The notes under the pieces: model-generated
The model's database searches: none
Told to the model about the DNA's origin: nothing
The model's input: only the letters and a program-made list of their open reading frames with translations
Made by a program: the position numbers and the translations under genes
Source: Idiomarina aquatica
GTDB lineage: Bacteria; Pseudomonadota; Gammaproteobacteria; Enterobacterales; Alteromonadaceae
Direction of reading: 5' to 3'
Assembly: GCF_003987185.1 (NCBI RefSeq)
Contig: NZ_PIPS01000001.1
Coordinates: 806,001 to 870,000, forward strand
Length of the DNA stretch: 64,000 bases
Shown: piece by piece, positions 8,870 to 18,168 of the stretch
How positions within the stretch are numbered: position 1 is the first letter of the stretch
Layout: every line of letters starts with the position of its first letter

Positions 8870-10603
8870 TTAGGTCAGCGGAAAAACCAACGGAATCGCA
8901 AACAAGGACAACGAGATATACACAAGCGCAACCGGTACGCCCGCAAGCAGGAAATGTTTTAGCCGGTAATTACTGGCATTGAACACCATCAGATTCGTCT
9001 GATAGCCATAAGGGGTGATAAAACTGGCCGATGCCGCAAACGCTACCCCAAGAATAATCGGGAATGGGTCAATTCCCATCCCCTGTGACAGGCTGTATGC
9101 CACCGGGAACATCAGCGCCGCTGCCGCATTATTGGTAATGACTTCGGTCAACAGGTAGGTAATCAGAAACACGCCAACCAACAACATAAACGGCGTATGT
9201 CCTGCCAGTCCGGCGCGGGCAAAATCCGCTATCGCGGCCGACGCCCCCGTATTCGTCAGGGCTTCGGCCAAACACAGAGCACTGGCAACAATTACCCAAA
9301 TTTCGACCGGAAAACGCCGCTTGATTTCGTTGACATTCAGACAGCCACTGAACAGCAGCGCGCCGAGTAAAAACAGCACACCGTAAAACAGCGACGCACC
9401 GGTCAACACCGTGCCGCCAATCATCGCTAAAAAACCGTACAGAGTAAGTGATTCGCGCCAACCACTGAGCATGCTGTCCGGTTCCACACCGCTCAATAGA
9501 TAAAAGTTTTTGCTCAAGTTGGTGCGCGAGGCGAAATCGGGACCGGTCGCCAATAACAGGAAGTCTCCGGCTTGCAAGGTCACTTCACCTAACTTACCGC
9601 TGATGTTGCCACCATCGCGCCGAATCGCCACCACCGCGGCGTCAAAACGCGCCCGGAAACCGGTCGACTTCAGCGTACGCCCGGTTAGTACCGACTCTTC
9701 TTTAACGATCACTTCGGTAAGCTGATGAGTCTCGAGGCCATTGTCATCGGCGAACAGCTTCAGGCCGTCAAACTGGTTCAGCGTTTTCACTTTGCTGACG
9801 TCGCCACTGAATAACAACTTATCCCCCGCCTGCAACACATCGTAACGCGCCACCGGCCGCAGTATTTCATGACCCCCTTTACGGACTATCTCGGCAAGGA
9901 ACAAGTCTTCCAAGTGACGCAGCCCGGCCTCATCAACGTGTTTACCGATAAGCGGTGAGTCATCACTTAACTCCGCTTCGACATAATACTCGGTGATTTC
10001 TTGCCTGTCGTCATCATGGTGGGGCAAGAACCGGCTGACGATATACAGTGTCACTAACCCGCCGCTCAGCACAATCAGACCAACCAGCGTAAAGTCAAAG
10101 AACATAAACCCGGCGTGGCCGGTGTCGGTAAACATGGAGTTGACAATTAGGTTGGTGGAGGTGCCGATGAGCGTGAGCGTTCCACCGAGGATCGAAGCAT
10201 AAGACAGTGGGATAAGCAGCCGCGACGCGGCTACTTTTTTGTTGTTGCGTACGGCGTTTAACAGCGCAGCGACAACGGCCGTGTTATTGAGCACCGAGGA
10301 AGCCAGCGCACTCAGCCCCATGGTACGCCAAACACTGGCGGCCTCTGAGTCAGTGAACAGAAAGCGACTGACTTTACGTAACAAGCCGGTTTTTTCCAGC
10401 GCAAAGGAAATCAGGATCAGCATAATCAAGGTCGCCAACCCCTGATTAGCGGCATTCGCCATCAGCTCGTCCGCCGAAATCCAGCCCGCAGCCAAAGTGA
10501 CCAGCATCGCTCCGCCAAAAATCTTGGCGCTGTGTTGCTGGTAACGAATCAACAGCGCTACCATCAACAGCAACAAACCCGTTAATGCTATGGTATCTAG
10601 CAT
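8870..10603 (-). CDS. SLC13/DASS-family permease with central RCK_C (TrkA-C) domains, likely sulfate or anion uptake
   Basis: 577 residues from the ATG at 10603 (AAGGA, 5 nt spacing). A longer frame to 10669 exists, but its first 22 residues are read from a palindromic repeat and should not be kept. Hydrophobic segments flank a soluble central part at about residues 190-370 that holds two RCK_C-like domains (for example DSPLIGKHVDEAGLRHLEDLF and ESVLTGRTLKSTGFRARFDA). The permease halves carry GTSTNLIVN and ITNNAAAALMFPVAYS, the SNT/NNA-type motifs of this superfamily. It lies directly downstream of cysD-cysN, and DASS proteins of this layout are often sulfate transporters, so sulfate import is the best guess. 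Dicarboxylate or another anion cannot be excluded. Confidence 0.88.
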   Translation of the reverse strand: MLDTIALTGLLLLMVALLIRYQQHSAKIFGGAMLVTLAAGWISADELMANAANQGLATLIMLILISFALEKTGLLRKVSRFLFTDSEAASVWRTMGLSALASSVLNNTAVVAALLNAVRNNKKVAASRLLIPLSYASILGGTLTLIGTSTNLIVNSMFTDTGHAGFMFFDFTLVGLIVLSGGLVTLYIVSRFLPHHDDDRQEITEYYVEAELSDDSPLIGKHVDEAGLRHLEDLFLAEIVRKGGHEILRPVARYDVLQAGDKLLFSGDVSKVKTLNQFDGLKLFADDNGLETHQLTEVIVKEESVLTGRTLKSTGFRARFDAAVVAIRRDGGNISGKLGEVTLQAGDFLLLATGPDFASRTNLSKNFYLLSGVEPDSMLSGWRESLTLYGFLAMIGGTVLTGASLFYGVLFLLGALLFSGCLNVNEIKRRFPVEIWVIVASALCLAEALTNTGASAAIADFARAGLAGHTPFMLLVGVFLITYLLTEVITNNAAAALMFPVAYSLSQGMGIDPFPIILGVAFAASASFITPYGYQTNLMVFNASNYRLKHFLLAGVPVALVYISLSLFAIPLVFPLT

Positions 10604-10624
10604 TTTAATCCTTCGTGTAAAGAC

Positions 10625-10760
10625 TAAACATTGAAACGCAGAGAGCGCAGAGGACACAGAGGAAAACATTTAAAAGTAAAACCCCGTTGTTCAGGGTTTT
10701 GTCTTTCCCTTAAAAAATCTTTTCTCAGCGCCCTCTGTGCTCTCTGCGTTTCAGTGTTTA
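10625..10760. repeat. Large palindromic interspersed repeat, copy 1
   Basis: About 136 bp. The left arm is TAAACATTGAAACGCAGAGA followed by GCGCAGAGGACACAGAGG; the right arm ends in its near-complement (CTCTGTGCTCTCTGCGTTTC then AGTGTTTA). The centre is AT-rich. It lies between cysN and the SLC13 gene. Four more full or degenerate copies and one half copy follow downstream. Confidence 0.9.
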
Positions 10761-10784
10761 AGTGTTTAAGCGTTTTACAAGAAA

Positions 10785-10803
10785 GTCGTGCCAAAGGCAC
10801 GAC
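10785..10803 (-). repeat. REP-like hairpin starting in the cysN stop codon
   Basis: On the minus strand it reads GTAGGTCGTGCC-TTT-GGCACGAC. The TAG stop of cysN lies inside GTAG, followed at once by an 8-bp perfect stem. A GTAG tetranucleotide plus hairpin is the layout of REP elements. It may also act as a transcript 3' end. Confidence 0.6.
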
Positions 10804-12219
10804 CTACTTCAACAGGTCTTTGGCGCCCCAGTGGGGGAAGTGTTTGCGAATGAGCGCGTTCAATTCAAGTTCGAAGTCGCTGTACTCGCCTTTTGCTTCT
10901 TCACCGTCATCCGACGACAGCGCTTCGTCCACCATGCCGGCACCAACCGTAACATTGGTCATGCGGTCGATGATGATAAACGCACCGGTTTCTTTATGGC
11001 TCTGGTATGGGTCAAACACAACCGGGTCGTGTACGTGCACATCAACCAGACCAATCTCGTTCAGTTCCAGCTTACCGGCTTCTTTTTCTTTCAGCGTATT
11101 CACATCAATCTGATGATGAATATCCGTGATTTCCCCGCGGGTGAACTTGGAATTGAACTTAATATAATATTCACGGTGCGGCTCCATCGCCTTTTCATGC
11201 ATCCACACCACTTTCGCGCGCATCCGGTTTGACACATGCGGCAGGTTATCCTTACGCACGATCATATCGCCACGACTGATATCAATCTCGTCATTCAGCG
11301 TCAGTGTTACCGCCATTGGCGCATAGGCCTCATCGAGCTCACCGTCAAAAGTCACGATCGACTTGATGGTCGAGATCTTACCAGAGGGCAGCGCGCGGAT
11401 GGTGTCGCCCACTTTGATGTTGCCCGAGGTAATGGTGCCCTGAAAGCCACGAAACTCCGAGTTCGGACGGCACACCAGTTGCACCGGCATGCGGAACTCT
11501 TCGGTGTCCTGCGCCTGGTCAATTTCGGCATTTTCCAGGTATTCCATCAGCGTTGAACCGCGGAACCAATCCAGCTTGTCACTGCGATTAACCACGTTAT
11601 CGCCTTTTAACGCCGAAATCGGCACAAAACGGATATCCGGGATTTCCAGCGAGCCGGCCAGCTTCAGGTAGTCGTCCTGGATCTTCTTATAAACGTCCTG
11701 CGAATAGTCCACCAGGTCCATTTTGTTAATGGCAACCACCACGTGTTTGATGCCCAACAGAGAACAAATGTAACTGTGGCGGCGGGTTTGTGTCTGCACG
11801 CCCTGGCTGGCGTCAATCAAAATCACGGCCAAGTCACAGGTTGACGCACCGGTGGCCATGTTGCGGGTGTACTGCTCGTGCCCCGGTGTGTCGGCAATAA
11901 TAAACTTACGCTTGTCAGTGGAGAAGTAACGGTAAGCCACGTCAATGGTGATGCCCTGCTCACGCTCCGACTGTAAACCATCAACCAACAAGGCCAGATC
12001 CACTTCGTCGCCCTGGGTACCGGATTTTTTCGAATCTTCGGTAATCGCCGCCAGTTGATCTTCAAAGATCATTTTACTGTCATGCAGCAAACGACCGATC
12101 AGTGTGCTTTTACCGTCATCCACACTGCCGCAGGTGATAAAGCGCAACAGCTCTTTGTTTTCGTGTTGTTCTAAATAAGCAAGAATGTCTTTTTCGATTA
12201 AAGGTGATGCGTGGCTCAT
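10804..12219 (-). CDS. cysN: Sulfate adenylyltransferase subunit 1 (GTPase)
   Basis: 471 residues, close to the usual 475. CysN is the GTP-hydrolysing regulatory subunit of ATP sulfurylase and drives formation of adenosine 5'-phosphosulfate (APS) from sulfate and ATP in the cytoplasm. Visible G motifs are GSVDDGKS at residues 31-38, then [17 protein letters not shown] and NKMDLV. The C-terminal half is the EF-Tu-like beta-barrel region. No APS kinase (CysC) domain is fused to the end. The ATG at 12219 has only a 2-nt gap from the cysD stop, so the two genes are co-translated. Confidence 0.96.
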   Translation of the reverse strand: MSHASPLIEKDILAYLEQHENKELLRFITCGSVDDGKSTLIGRLLHDSKMIFEDQLAAITEDSKKSGTQGDEVDLALLVDGLQSEREQGITIDVAYRYFSTDKRKFIIADTPGHEQYTRNMATGASTCDLAVILIDASQGVQTQTRRHSYICSLLGIKHVVVAINKMDLVDYSQDVYKKIQDDYLKLAGSLEIPDIRFVPISALKGDNVVNRSDKLDWFRGSTLMEYLENAEIDQAQDTEEFRMPVQLVCRPNSEFRGFQGTITSGNIKVGDTIRALPSGKISTIKSIVTFDGELDEAYAPMAVTLTLNDEIDISRGDMIVRKDNLPHVSNRMRAKVVWMHEKAMEPHREYYIKFNSKFTRGEITDIHHQIDVNTLKEKEAGKLELNEIGLVDVHVHDPVVFDPYQSHKETGAFIIIDRMTNVTVGAGMVDEALSSDDGEEAKGEYSDFELELNALIRKHFPHWGAKDLLK

Positions 12220-12221
12220 TG

Positions 12222-13130
12222 TTAGAAATACCCTTCCATTTTCTTTTTCTCCATCGAACCCGCGCTATCGTGGTCGATAACCCGGCCCTGACGCTCTGAG
12301 GTTTTGGTCAGCAACATTTCCTGAATGATTTCAGGCAGGGTTGCTGCGTCAGACTCAACGGCTCCGGTTAACGGATAGCAGCCTAGGGTACGGAAGCGCA
12401 CCATCTTCATTTGCGGCGTTTCGCCGGCTTCCAACGGCATACGATCATCATCAACCATGATCAGCGTGCCGTCACGCTCAACCACCGGACGCTCTTTCGC
12501 CAGGTACAATTGAGGGATGTCGATATTTTCTAAATAGATGTACTGCCAGATATCCAGCTCGGTCCAATTAGACAGAGGGAATACGCGAATGCTCTCGCCC
12601 TTATCGACCTTGCCGTTATAAATATTCCACAGTTCAGGGCGCTGGTTTTTCGGATCCCAGCGGTGGTTTTTATCACGGAACGAGTACACCCGTTCTTTTG
12701 CCCGCGACTTTTCTTCGTCACGACGGGCGCCGCCAAAAGCCGCATCAAACTTGTACTTGTTCAGCGCCTGCTTCAGCGCTTGAGTTTTCATGATATCGGT
12801 ATGCTTGGCACTACCGTGTGTGAACGGGCCAACCCCTGCCTCGACACCTTCCTGATTAATGTGCTCAATCAGTTCAAAGTCGTATTTTTCCGCCATCCGG
12901 TCACGAAACTCAATCATTTCGCGGAACTTCCAGGTGGTGTTGACGTGCATCAGCGGGAACGGGATCTTACCGGGGTAAAACGCCTTACGCGCCAAGTGCA
13001 ATAGTACCGAGGAATCCTTGCCTACCGAGTACAACATCACCGGGTTATCAAACTCCGCCGCGACCTCGCGGAAGATCTGAATCGACTCATTTTCCAGAGC
13101 CTTTAAGTGGGTTAATCGTTTCTCGTTCAT
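12222..13130 (-). CDS. cysD: Sulfate adenylyltransferase subunit 2
   Basis: 302 residues from [16 protein letters not shown], the standard length. The open frame runs back to 13190, but those extra residues come from repeat and intergenic sequence. CysD is the catalytic subunit that joins sulfate to ATP to give APS. It shows the PP-loop ATP pyrophosphatase motif ([14 protein letters not shown]), the [16 protein letters not shown] segment and the C-terminal conserved [17 protein letters not shown]. It is the first gene of the cysD-cysN-permease group. A large palindromic repeat separates it from the glycosyltransferase upstream. Confidence 0.96.
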   Translation of the reverse strand: MNEKRLTHLKALENESIQIFREVAAEFDNPVMLYSVGKDSSVLLHLARKAFYPGKIPFPLMHVNTTWKFREMIEFRDRMAEKYDFELIEHINQEGVEAGVGPFTHGSAKHTDIMKTQALKQALNKYKFDAAFGGARRDEEKSRAKERVYSFRDKNHRWDPKNQRPELWNIYNGKVDKGESIRVFPLSNWTELDIWQYIYLENIDIPQLYLAKERPVVERDGTLIMVDDDRMPLEAGETPQMKMVRFRTLGCYPLTGAVESDAATLPEIIQEMLLTKTSERQGRVIDHDSAGSMEKKKMEGYF

Positions 13131-13157
13131 GAGCATCCAATTTGCCTGTAGTAAAAA

Positions 13158-13295
13158 TAAACATTGAAACGCAGAGGGCACAGAGGGCACAGAGGAAAAA
13201 CATTTAAAATTAAAACACCTTTGTTTAGTTTTTTTATGTTTTCCTTAAAAAGTCTTTTCTCTGCGTCCTCCGTGCCCTCTGCGTTTCAATGTTTA
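13158..13295. repeat. Large palindromic interspersed repeat, copy 2
   Basis: About 138 bp. The arms are TAAACATTGAAACGCAGAGG and its near-complement CTCTGCGTTTCAATGTTTA, around an AT-rich centre that closely matches copy 1 (TTTTCCTTAAAAAGTCTTTT). It separates the glycosyltransferase gene from cysD. Confidence 0.9.
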
Positions 13296-13299
13296 ATGT

Positions 13300-14466
13300 T
13301 TAGTGTTTCTGTAAAATCTCGTCGGTGATGGCGCCCAAGCGCATTGCCCAACTGTTGCGCTGGATAAAGTCATCAAATACCTGCGCGTTTAACTGCCCAC
13401 GCAGACGGATTACCTCTTTCACACCCGCGATAAATTCATCATGCGTTGTATTTTGCCATACATAATCGCATTTTGCGATGTTCGGCACATCAGTCGCGAC
13501 CACCGGAACATGGTGCGTCAAATAAACATAAACCTTCAATGGATTCATGTTTTCCGTCAAATCCATACGCTGATGTGGCACTAACCCCACCGTGAACCTC
13601 TTAATATAGGCTCCAACATAACGATAAGGCACAACCCCTGTCATGACCACATTTGGCAACTCAGCTAATCTTCGAATATCAGGGTTGGCATGGGTGGAGC
13701 CCACTAAAACAATCAGCGCCTCCGGTAACTCAGCCGATAATCGCCGCAACAGCGCTTCATCAATCTTCGCTTCCAGGTTCCCCACGAACCCCAGCACCGG
13801 GCCATCATGCGCAACAACCCGCTGATAATGCTTGTTAGCCTCCGGTATCTCAACCTGCGGCACGCGCTCACAACCGTTCGGCACCAACGCGATGTTCTGA
13901 TGAAACTCATACATCGACAACTTAACCGGTAAACAATTCGTGAGCACTTTATCAGCACCGCTCAGCATAGCCTGATAGTGTTGATGTAATTGTTGACGCT
14001 TTTTCTCATCCACATTGGGCCAGCTGCGGTGATCATCAACAACGTCGATGACTCGTTTCGCGGGTTTAAACTGCGTAATCAGCCGTTCGCCCCACTGCAA
14101 TTTGGGGTACATCCAAAACACACTGCGCTGTGGGTCAATGTGCAGTTGCTGAAAACAGTCCGTCAAAAACGCAACATAGTCCTCAAAGCCCTGCTGTTGT
14201 TTATCGTAAATGAACACCCGTCGATAAAGATTATCGTGATCGCAAGCTCTGGCCGCGATGGCCTTAGTTCCCTCATAAACAAAATGGTTTTGATCAAAAC
14301 GCTCACCTTCGTTACGTTTTTCCAAAGCCATTTCGTCAATAGGTGCATCCAGTACCAACACCTTGCCCACATCACTGCGGCCGGCTAAATACTTGGCCAC
14401 CATATCACTGCGGCGGCCATACAGTTCGGAATCGTTCTGTTTCCAGAACATCACAACGTCAATCAT
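13300..14466 (-). CDS. Glycosyltransferase, GT-B fold (GT4-like), rhamnose locus
   Basis: 388 residues, no signal peptide. The C-terminal half has the layout of GT4-type enzymes: GFVGNLEAKIDEALLRRL, VLVGSTHANPDIRRL, NVVMTGVVPYRYVGAYIKRF, GLVPHQ and NPLKVYVYLTHHVPVVAT (the nucleotide-sugar-binding region). The N-terminal half has DVVMFWKQND and VIDVVDDHRSW. The ATG overlaps the rmlC stop by 4 nt, so it is translationally coupled to the dTDP-rhamnose genes. It probably transfers a sugar, perhaps rhamnose, to a surface glycan. Donor and acceptor cannot be read from the sequence. Confidence 0.82.
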   Translation of the reverse strand: MIDVVMFWKQNDSELYGRRSDMVAKYLAGRSDVGKVLVLDAPIDEMALEKRNEGERFDQNHFVYEGTKAIAARACDHDNLYRRVFIYDKQQQGFEDYVAFLTDCFQQLHIDPQRSVFWMYPKLQWGERLITQFKPAKRVIDVVDDHRSWPNVDEKKRQQLHQHYQAMLSGADKVLTNCLPVKLSMYEFHQNIALVPNGCERVPQVEIPEANKHYQRVVAHDGPVLGFVGNLEAKIDEALLRRLSAELPEALIVLVGSTHANPDIRRLAELPNVVMTGVVPYRYVGAYIKRFTVGLVPHQRMDLTENMNPLKVYVYLTHHVPVVATDVPNIAKCDYVWQNTTHDEFIAGVKEVIRLRGQLNAQVFDDFIQRNSWAMRLGAITDEILQKH

Positions 14467-15005
14467 GGATAGGTTGGGCAGTCTGTCAGTGCCAATCCAT
14501 GGCGATCCTTTTCAGAAAGTTGTGGCTCACCATCAAGTGGCCAATCAATGGCTAAGGCTGGGTCATCAAAGCGTAAGCTGTACTCATCATCCGGCGCATA
14601 ATAGTCCGTGCATTTATAAGAAAACTCTGCGGTTTCGCTCAACACGTAAAAGCCGTGCGCAAAGCCTGGTGGTACCCACAGCATCTGTCGGTTTTCATCG
14701 CTCAGTTCAACCCCTACCCAGTCACCAAAAGTCGGCGAACTCTGCCGCAAATCAACGGCGACATCAAAGACACGCCCCTGCGTGACCCGCACCAACTTAC
14801 CCTGCGGCTGCTGCAACTGATAATGCAGTCCTCGTAAAATGCCATGCCGCGATTTGCTGTGGTTATCCTGTACAAACTGATAATCGCCACAGTACTTTTC
14901 AAATTCGTTTTGCCGAAACGTTTCCATAAAAAAACCGCGCTCGTCACCGAACACCTGCGGGGTCATCAATACCACGTCAGCAATGGCAAGGGGTTGATAC
15001 TTCAT
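14463..15005 (-). CDS. rmlC: dTDP-4-dehydrorhamnose 3,5-epimerase
   Basis: 180 residues, the usual size. RmlC epimerises C3 and C5 of dTDP-4-keto-6-deoxyglucose, the third step to dTDP-L-rhamnose. Cupin-fold landmarks are visible: GDERGFFMETF, HGILRGLHYQ with the catalytic His at residue 61, VPPGFAHGF and FSYKCTDYYAP. It is part of rmlB-D-A-C. It is the only rmlC in the window; the second rml set lacks one. Confidence 0.96.
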   Translation of the reverse strand: MKYQPLAIADVVLMTPQVFGDERGFFMETFRQNEFEKYCGDYQFVQDNHSKSRHGILRGLHYQLQQPQGKLVRVTQGRVFDVAVDLRQSSPTFGDWVGVELSDENRQMLWVPPGFAHGFYVLSETAEFSYKCTDYYAPDDEYSLRFDDPALAIDWPLDGEPQLSEKDRHGLALTDCPTYP

Positions 15006-15021
15006 TCTTATCCTCTAAATG

Positions 15022-15891
15022 TTAGCTTAATAGCTCGTGCAGATATTGACCGTACTGGGTTTTATCCAACGCATTCGCATGGTCTTTAAGCTGCGCATCG
15101 GTTATCCATTTGTTTTTCCAGGCAATTTCTTCTAAACACGCGATTTTCAGTCCTTGTCGGTGTTCCACCGTTTGCACATAGGAGCTCGCTTCCAGCAGTG
15201 AATCATGTGTGCCGGTATCCAGCCATGCGAACCCTCGGCCCAGGCGCTCAACGTGCAAATCGCCGCGCTCGAGATAAGCGTTATTCACACTCGTTATTTC
15301 CAGCTCACCACGCTCCGATGGCTTCACCTGACGGGCAATATCAACCACATCGTTATCATAAAAATAAAGCCCGGTTACCGCATAATCAGACTTCGGTTGG
15401 GTTGGTTTTTCTTCAATCGAAAGAGCACGGCCCTCATCATCGAACTCGACCACCCCAAAACGCTCAGGATCTTTTACCATGTAGCCAAATACGGTTGCGC
15501 CATTGTCGCGTTTAGCAGCGCGTTTCAGTTGGTCCGAAAAGAACTGACCGTGAAAGATATTATCGCCCAACACCAAACAAACCGGATCGTTACCAATAAA
15601 ATCAGCACCGATGGTGAACGCCTGCGCCAGGCCATCGGGCGAGGGCTGAACTTTATAAGAAAACGACACCCCGAAAGCACTGCCATCACCGAGTAAACGC
15701 TGATATTGCTCCATATCCTCCGGTGTTGAGATAACGAGGATGTCGCGGATACCGGCTAACATCAGCACCGATATCGGATAATAAATCATCGGCTTGTCAT
15801 AAATCGGCAGTAACTGCTTAGATACGCCCCGTGTAATCGGATGCAACCGCGTTCCAGAACCACCGGCCAGTACAATCCCTTTATAAGCCAT
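15022..15891 (-). CDS. rmlA: Glucose-1-phosphate thymidylyltransferase, copy 1
   Basis: 289 residues, full length. RmlA joins glucose-1-phosphate and dTTP to give dTDP-glucose. It has the signature [20 protein letters not shown] near residue 10, LGDNIFHG (metal-binding Asp) and [20 protein letters not shown]. Its start overlaps the rmlD end by 11 nt. It is very similar along its whole length to the second rmlA at 47822-48691. Confidence 0.96.
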   Translation of the reverse strand: MAYKGIVLAGGSGTRLHPITRGVSKQLLPIYDKPMIYYPISVLMLAGIRDILVISTPEDMEQYQRLLGDGSAFGVSFSYKVQPSPDGLAQAFTIGADFIGNDPVCLVLGDNIFHGQFFSDQLKRAAKRDNGATVFGYMVKDPERFGVVEFDDEGRALSIEEKPTQPKSDYAVTGLYFYDNDVVDIARQVKPSERGELEITSVNNAYLERGDLHVERLGRGFAWLDTGTHDSLLEASSYVQTVEHRQGLKIACLEEIAWKNKWITDAQLKDHANALDKTQYGQYLHELLS

Positions 15892-16762
15892 CCAAATACT
15901 CCGTTAATGTGTGATGCAGGCTCTGCTGCCAGGTTGGCAACGTGATGTTCAATGCCTGCTCAATTTTGTCGACGCTCAAACGCGAATTCAGCGGGCGTCG
16001 GGCAGGTGTCGGATACGAAGCTGTCGGTATCGCCTCAACCCGTTGCACGGCCAATGAGTGTCCATGGGCCTGCGCCTGCTCAAAGATAGCGGTGGCAAAA
16101 CCATGCCAACTGGTTTCGCCGCGTGGTGCCACATGGAACACACCCGTCAGCTCATGTTCCAGCAAAGCCGGCACCGCCAGGGTTGCGACCTGCGCCAGCA
16201 GACGTGCCGGCGTTGGCGCGCCTACCTGGTCACTGACGATACTGAGTTGCTCGCGCTCTTTAGCTAAGCGCAACATGGTTTTCATAAAATTATTGCCGCG
16301 CGCGCTGTACACCCAACTGGTTCGCAGAATGACGTGGTTACAACTGCTGCCAATAACGGCGCGGTCGCCCGCCCACTTACTGCGGCCATATTCAGAGAGC
16401 GGTCCGGTCTTACTGTCCTCTGTGTAGGGCTTATCCCCCTCTCCCGGGTAGACGTAATCGGACGAGAAATGAATTAACGCGGCGCGGTTGTCCAGGCAAT
16501 ACTCGGCCAGCTGTTTGGGTAACAGGTGATTAAGACGATCCGCCAGCTCCGGTTCCTGCTCGGCGTTATCCACGGCGGTATACGCTGCAGCATTGGCAAT
16601 AAGTTGTGGCTGCTGTTGTTCGAGGTAGCGCTGCACGGCATGCGCATCGCTCAGGTCAAGCTCATCGCGCGATGGCGCGAGTATTTCGCCAAACACCGAC
16701 AGGCTACGGACTAACTCAAAGCCCACCTGTCCCGTCGCGCCCGTCACCAAAATCTTCATCAC
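15881..16762 (-). CDS. rmlD: dTDP-4-dehydrorhamnose reductase, copy 1
   Basis: 293 residues. This SDR-family enzyme reduces the RmlC product with NAD(P)H to dTDP-L-rhamnose. It has the N-terminal Rossmann motif [31 protein letters not shown] (with the catalytic Tyr), [14 protein letters not shown] and RRPLNSRLS near the C-terminus. It overlaps rmlA. A palindromic repeat separates it from rmlB upstream. Confidence 0.95.
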   Translation of the reverse strand: MMKILVTGATGQVGFELVRSLSVFGEILAPSRDELDLSDAHAVQRYLEQQQPQLIANAAAYTAVDNAEQEPELADRLNHLLPKQLAEYCLDNRAALIHFSSDYVYPGEGDKPYTEDSKTGPLSEYGRSKWAGDRAVIGSSCNHVILRTSWVYSARGNNFMKTMLRLAKEREQLSIVSDQVGAPTPARLLAQVATLAVPALLEHELTGVFHVAPRGETSWHGFATAIFEQAQAHGHSLAVQRVEAIPTASYPTPARRPLNSRLSVDKIEQALNITLPTWQQSLHHTLTEYLDGL

Positions 16763-16797
16763 CCTCTCCTTAGACCTTAGAGCAAAAACGGTAAAAA

Positions 16798-16934
16798 CTG
16801 AAACACTGAAACGCAGAGAGCACAGAGAACACAGAGAAAAGACTTTAAAATGAAAAACACTTTTTCTGAGTTTCTCTCTTTACCTTTTAAAGGTTTTCTC
16901 AGCGTACTCTGCGTCCTCTGCGTTTCAGTGTTTA
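16798..16934. repeat. Large palindromic interspersed repeat, copy 3
   Basis: About 137 bp between rmlB and rmlD. The left arm is GAAACGCAGAGAGCACAGAG; the right arm is its near-complement ending TCTGCGTTTCAGTGTTTA. The centre is AT-rich, as in copies 1 and 2. It interrupts an otherwise tight rml operon. Confidence 0.9.
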
Positions 16935-16945
16935 ATGTTTATGAA

Positions 16946-17977
16946 TTAGCCAGCTACCAGTGGTTGCCACCAGTCTTTGCGTTCAAGGTACCATTGTACC
17001 GTTTTGCGCAAGCCGGTTTCGAACGTTTCCTGCGGCACCCAGCCGAGTTCCCGCTGGATTTTGCTGGCATCAATCGCATAGCGCACATCGTGCCCCGGCC
17101 GATCATCAACAAATGTAATCAAATCACGGTACGCACCAATACCCTGCGGTTTTTGCGGCACCAACTCTTCCAGCAAATCACAAATCAACTGCACCACTTC
17201 GATGTTTTTCTTCTCGTTATGGCCACCAATATTGTAGGTTTCACCAACCTCGCCCTCGTTCGCGACCTTAATCAGAGCCCGCGCGTGGTCTTCCACATAA
17301 AGCCAGTCACGAATTTGCGCGCCATCGCCATACACCGGTAACGACTTGCCCGCCAATGCATTCAATATCATTAACGGAATCAGTTTCTCCGGGAAATGAT
17401 AAGGGCCATAATTATTCGAGCAATTAGTAACCAGTGTAGGTAAATTATAGGTACGTTGCCACGCCCGAACTAAGTGATCAGAGCTGGCTTTACTGGCTGA
17501 ATAAGGGGAGCTGGGAGCATACGGAGTGGTTTCAGTAAACAGGTCATTACTGCCGTGCAGATCGCCATAAACCTCGTCCGTAGATATATGATGAAAACGA
17601 AAGCCTGCGGGGCGGCCTTGTTGCTGCCAATACTGACGCGCAGCTTCCAATAGCGTGTAGGTACCAATGATGTTGGTGTGGATAAACTCAGCCGGGCCAT
17701 CGATCGAACGATCCACATGACTTTCTGCTGCCAAGTGCATCACCACATCGGGCTGGTACTGCTCAAACAAACGCGACACCTCAGCGCCATCGCAAATATC
17801 CACTTGTTCAAACACATACCGCGAGTCTTGGTCTACCTCACTGAGCGAGGCAAGATTGCCGGCATAGGTCAACTTATCCACGTTAACCACACGGTGGTTC
17901 GAATGTTTAATTAGCTCGCGCACCACCGCAGAGCCAATAAAGCCCGCTCCACCGGTGACCAGAAACGTCTTGCTCAT
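16946..17977 (-). CDS. rmlB: dTDP-glucose 4,6-dehydratase, copy 1
   Basis: 343 residues. RmlB converts dTDP-glucose to dTDP-4-keto-6-deoxyglucose with bound NAD. It shows [30 protein letters not shown], the active-site region [13 protein letters not shown] and [15 protein letters not shown] (Tyr-xxx-Lys). AAAGGGA lies just before the ATG. It is the first gene of the first rhamnose operon and a close paralogue of the rmlB at 49602-50657. Confidence 0.96.
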   Translation of the reverse strand: MSKTFLVTGGAGFIGSAVVRELIKHSNHRVVNVDKLTYAGNLASLSEVDQDSRYVFEQVDICDGAEVSRLFEQYQPDVVMHLAAESHVDRSIDGPAEFIHTNIIGTYTLLEAARQYWQQQGRPAGFRFHHISTDEVYGDLHGSNDLFTETTPYAPSSPYSASKASSDHLVRAWQRTYNLPTLVTNCSNNYGPYHFPEKLIPLMILNALAGKSLPVYGDGAQIRDWLYVEDHARALIKVANEGEVGETYNIGGHNEKKNIEVVQLICDLLEELVPQKPQGIGAYRDLITFVDDRPGHDVRYAIDASKIQRELGWVPQETFETGLRKTVQWYLERKDWWQPLVAG

Positions 17978-18062
17978 TCCCTTTAACTACCTTTTTCATC
18001 CACTCACATTAAGGTGTGAGTGTACCGAAGGCCCTACTGCTATAGCAAGCACGTTCACCGTG

Positions 18063-18162
18063 AAACACTCAATATAGAAACGTAAAAAGCACAGAGGACA
18101 CAGAGAAGACAGGTAACAGTCTTTTCCCTGCGCTCCCTGTGCTCTCTGCGTTTCAGTGTTTA
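18063..18162. repeat. Palindromic interspersed repeat, copy 4 (shorter, degenerate)
   Basis: About 100 bp between the protease gene and rmlB. The left arm has mutated (AATATAGAAACGTAAAAAGC then ACAGAGGACACAGAG); the right arm is intact (CTGTGCTCTCTGCGTTTCAG then TGTTTA). The centre is shortened compared with copies 1-3. Confidence 0.8.
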
Positions 18163-18168
18163 AGATGC

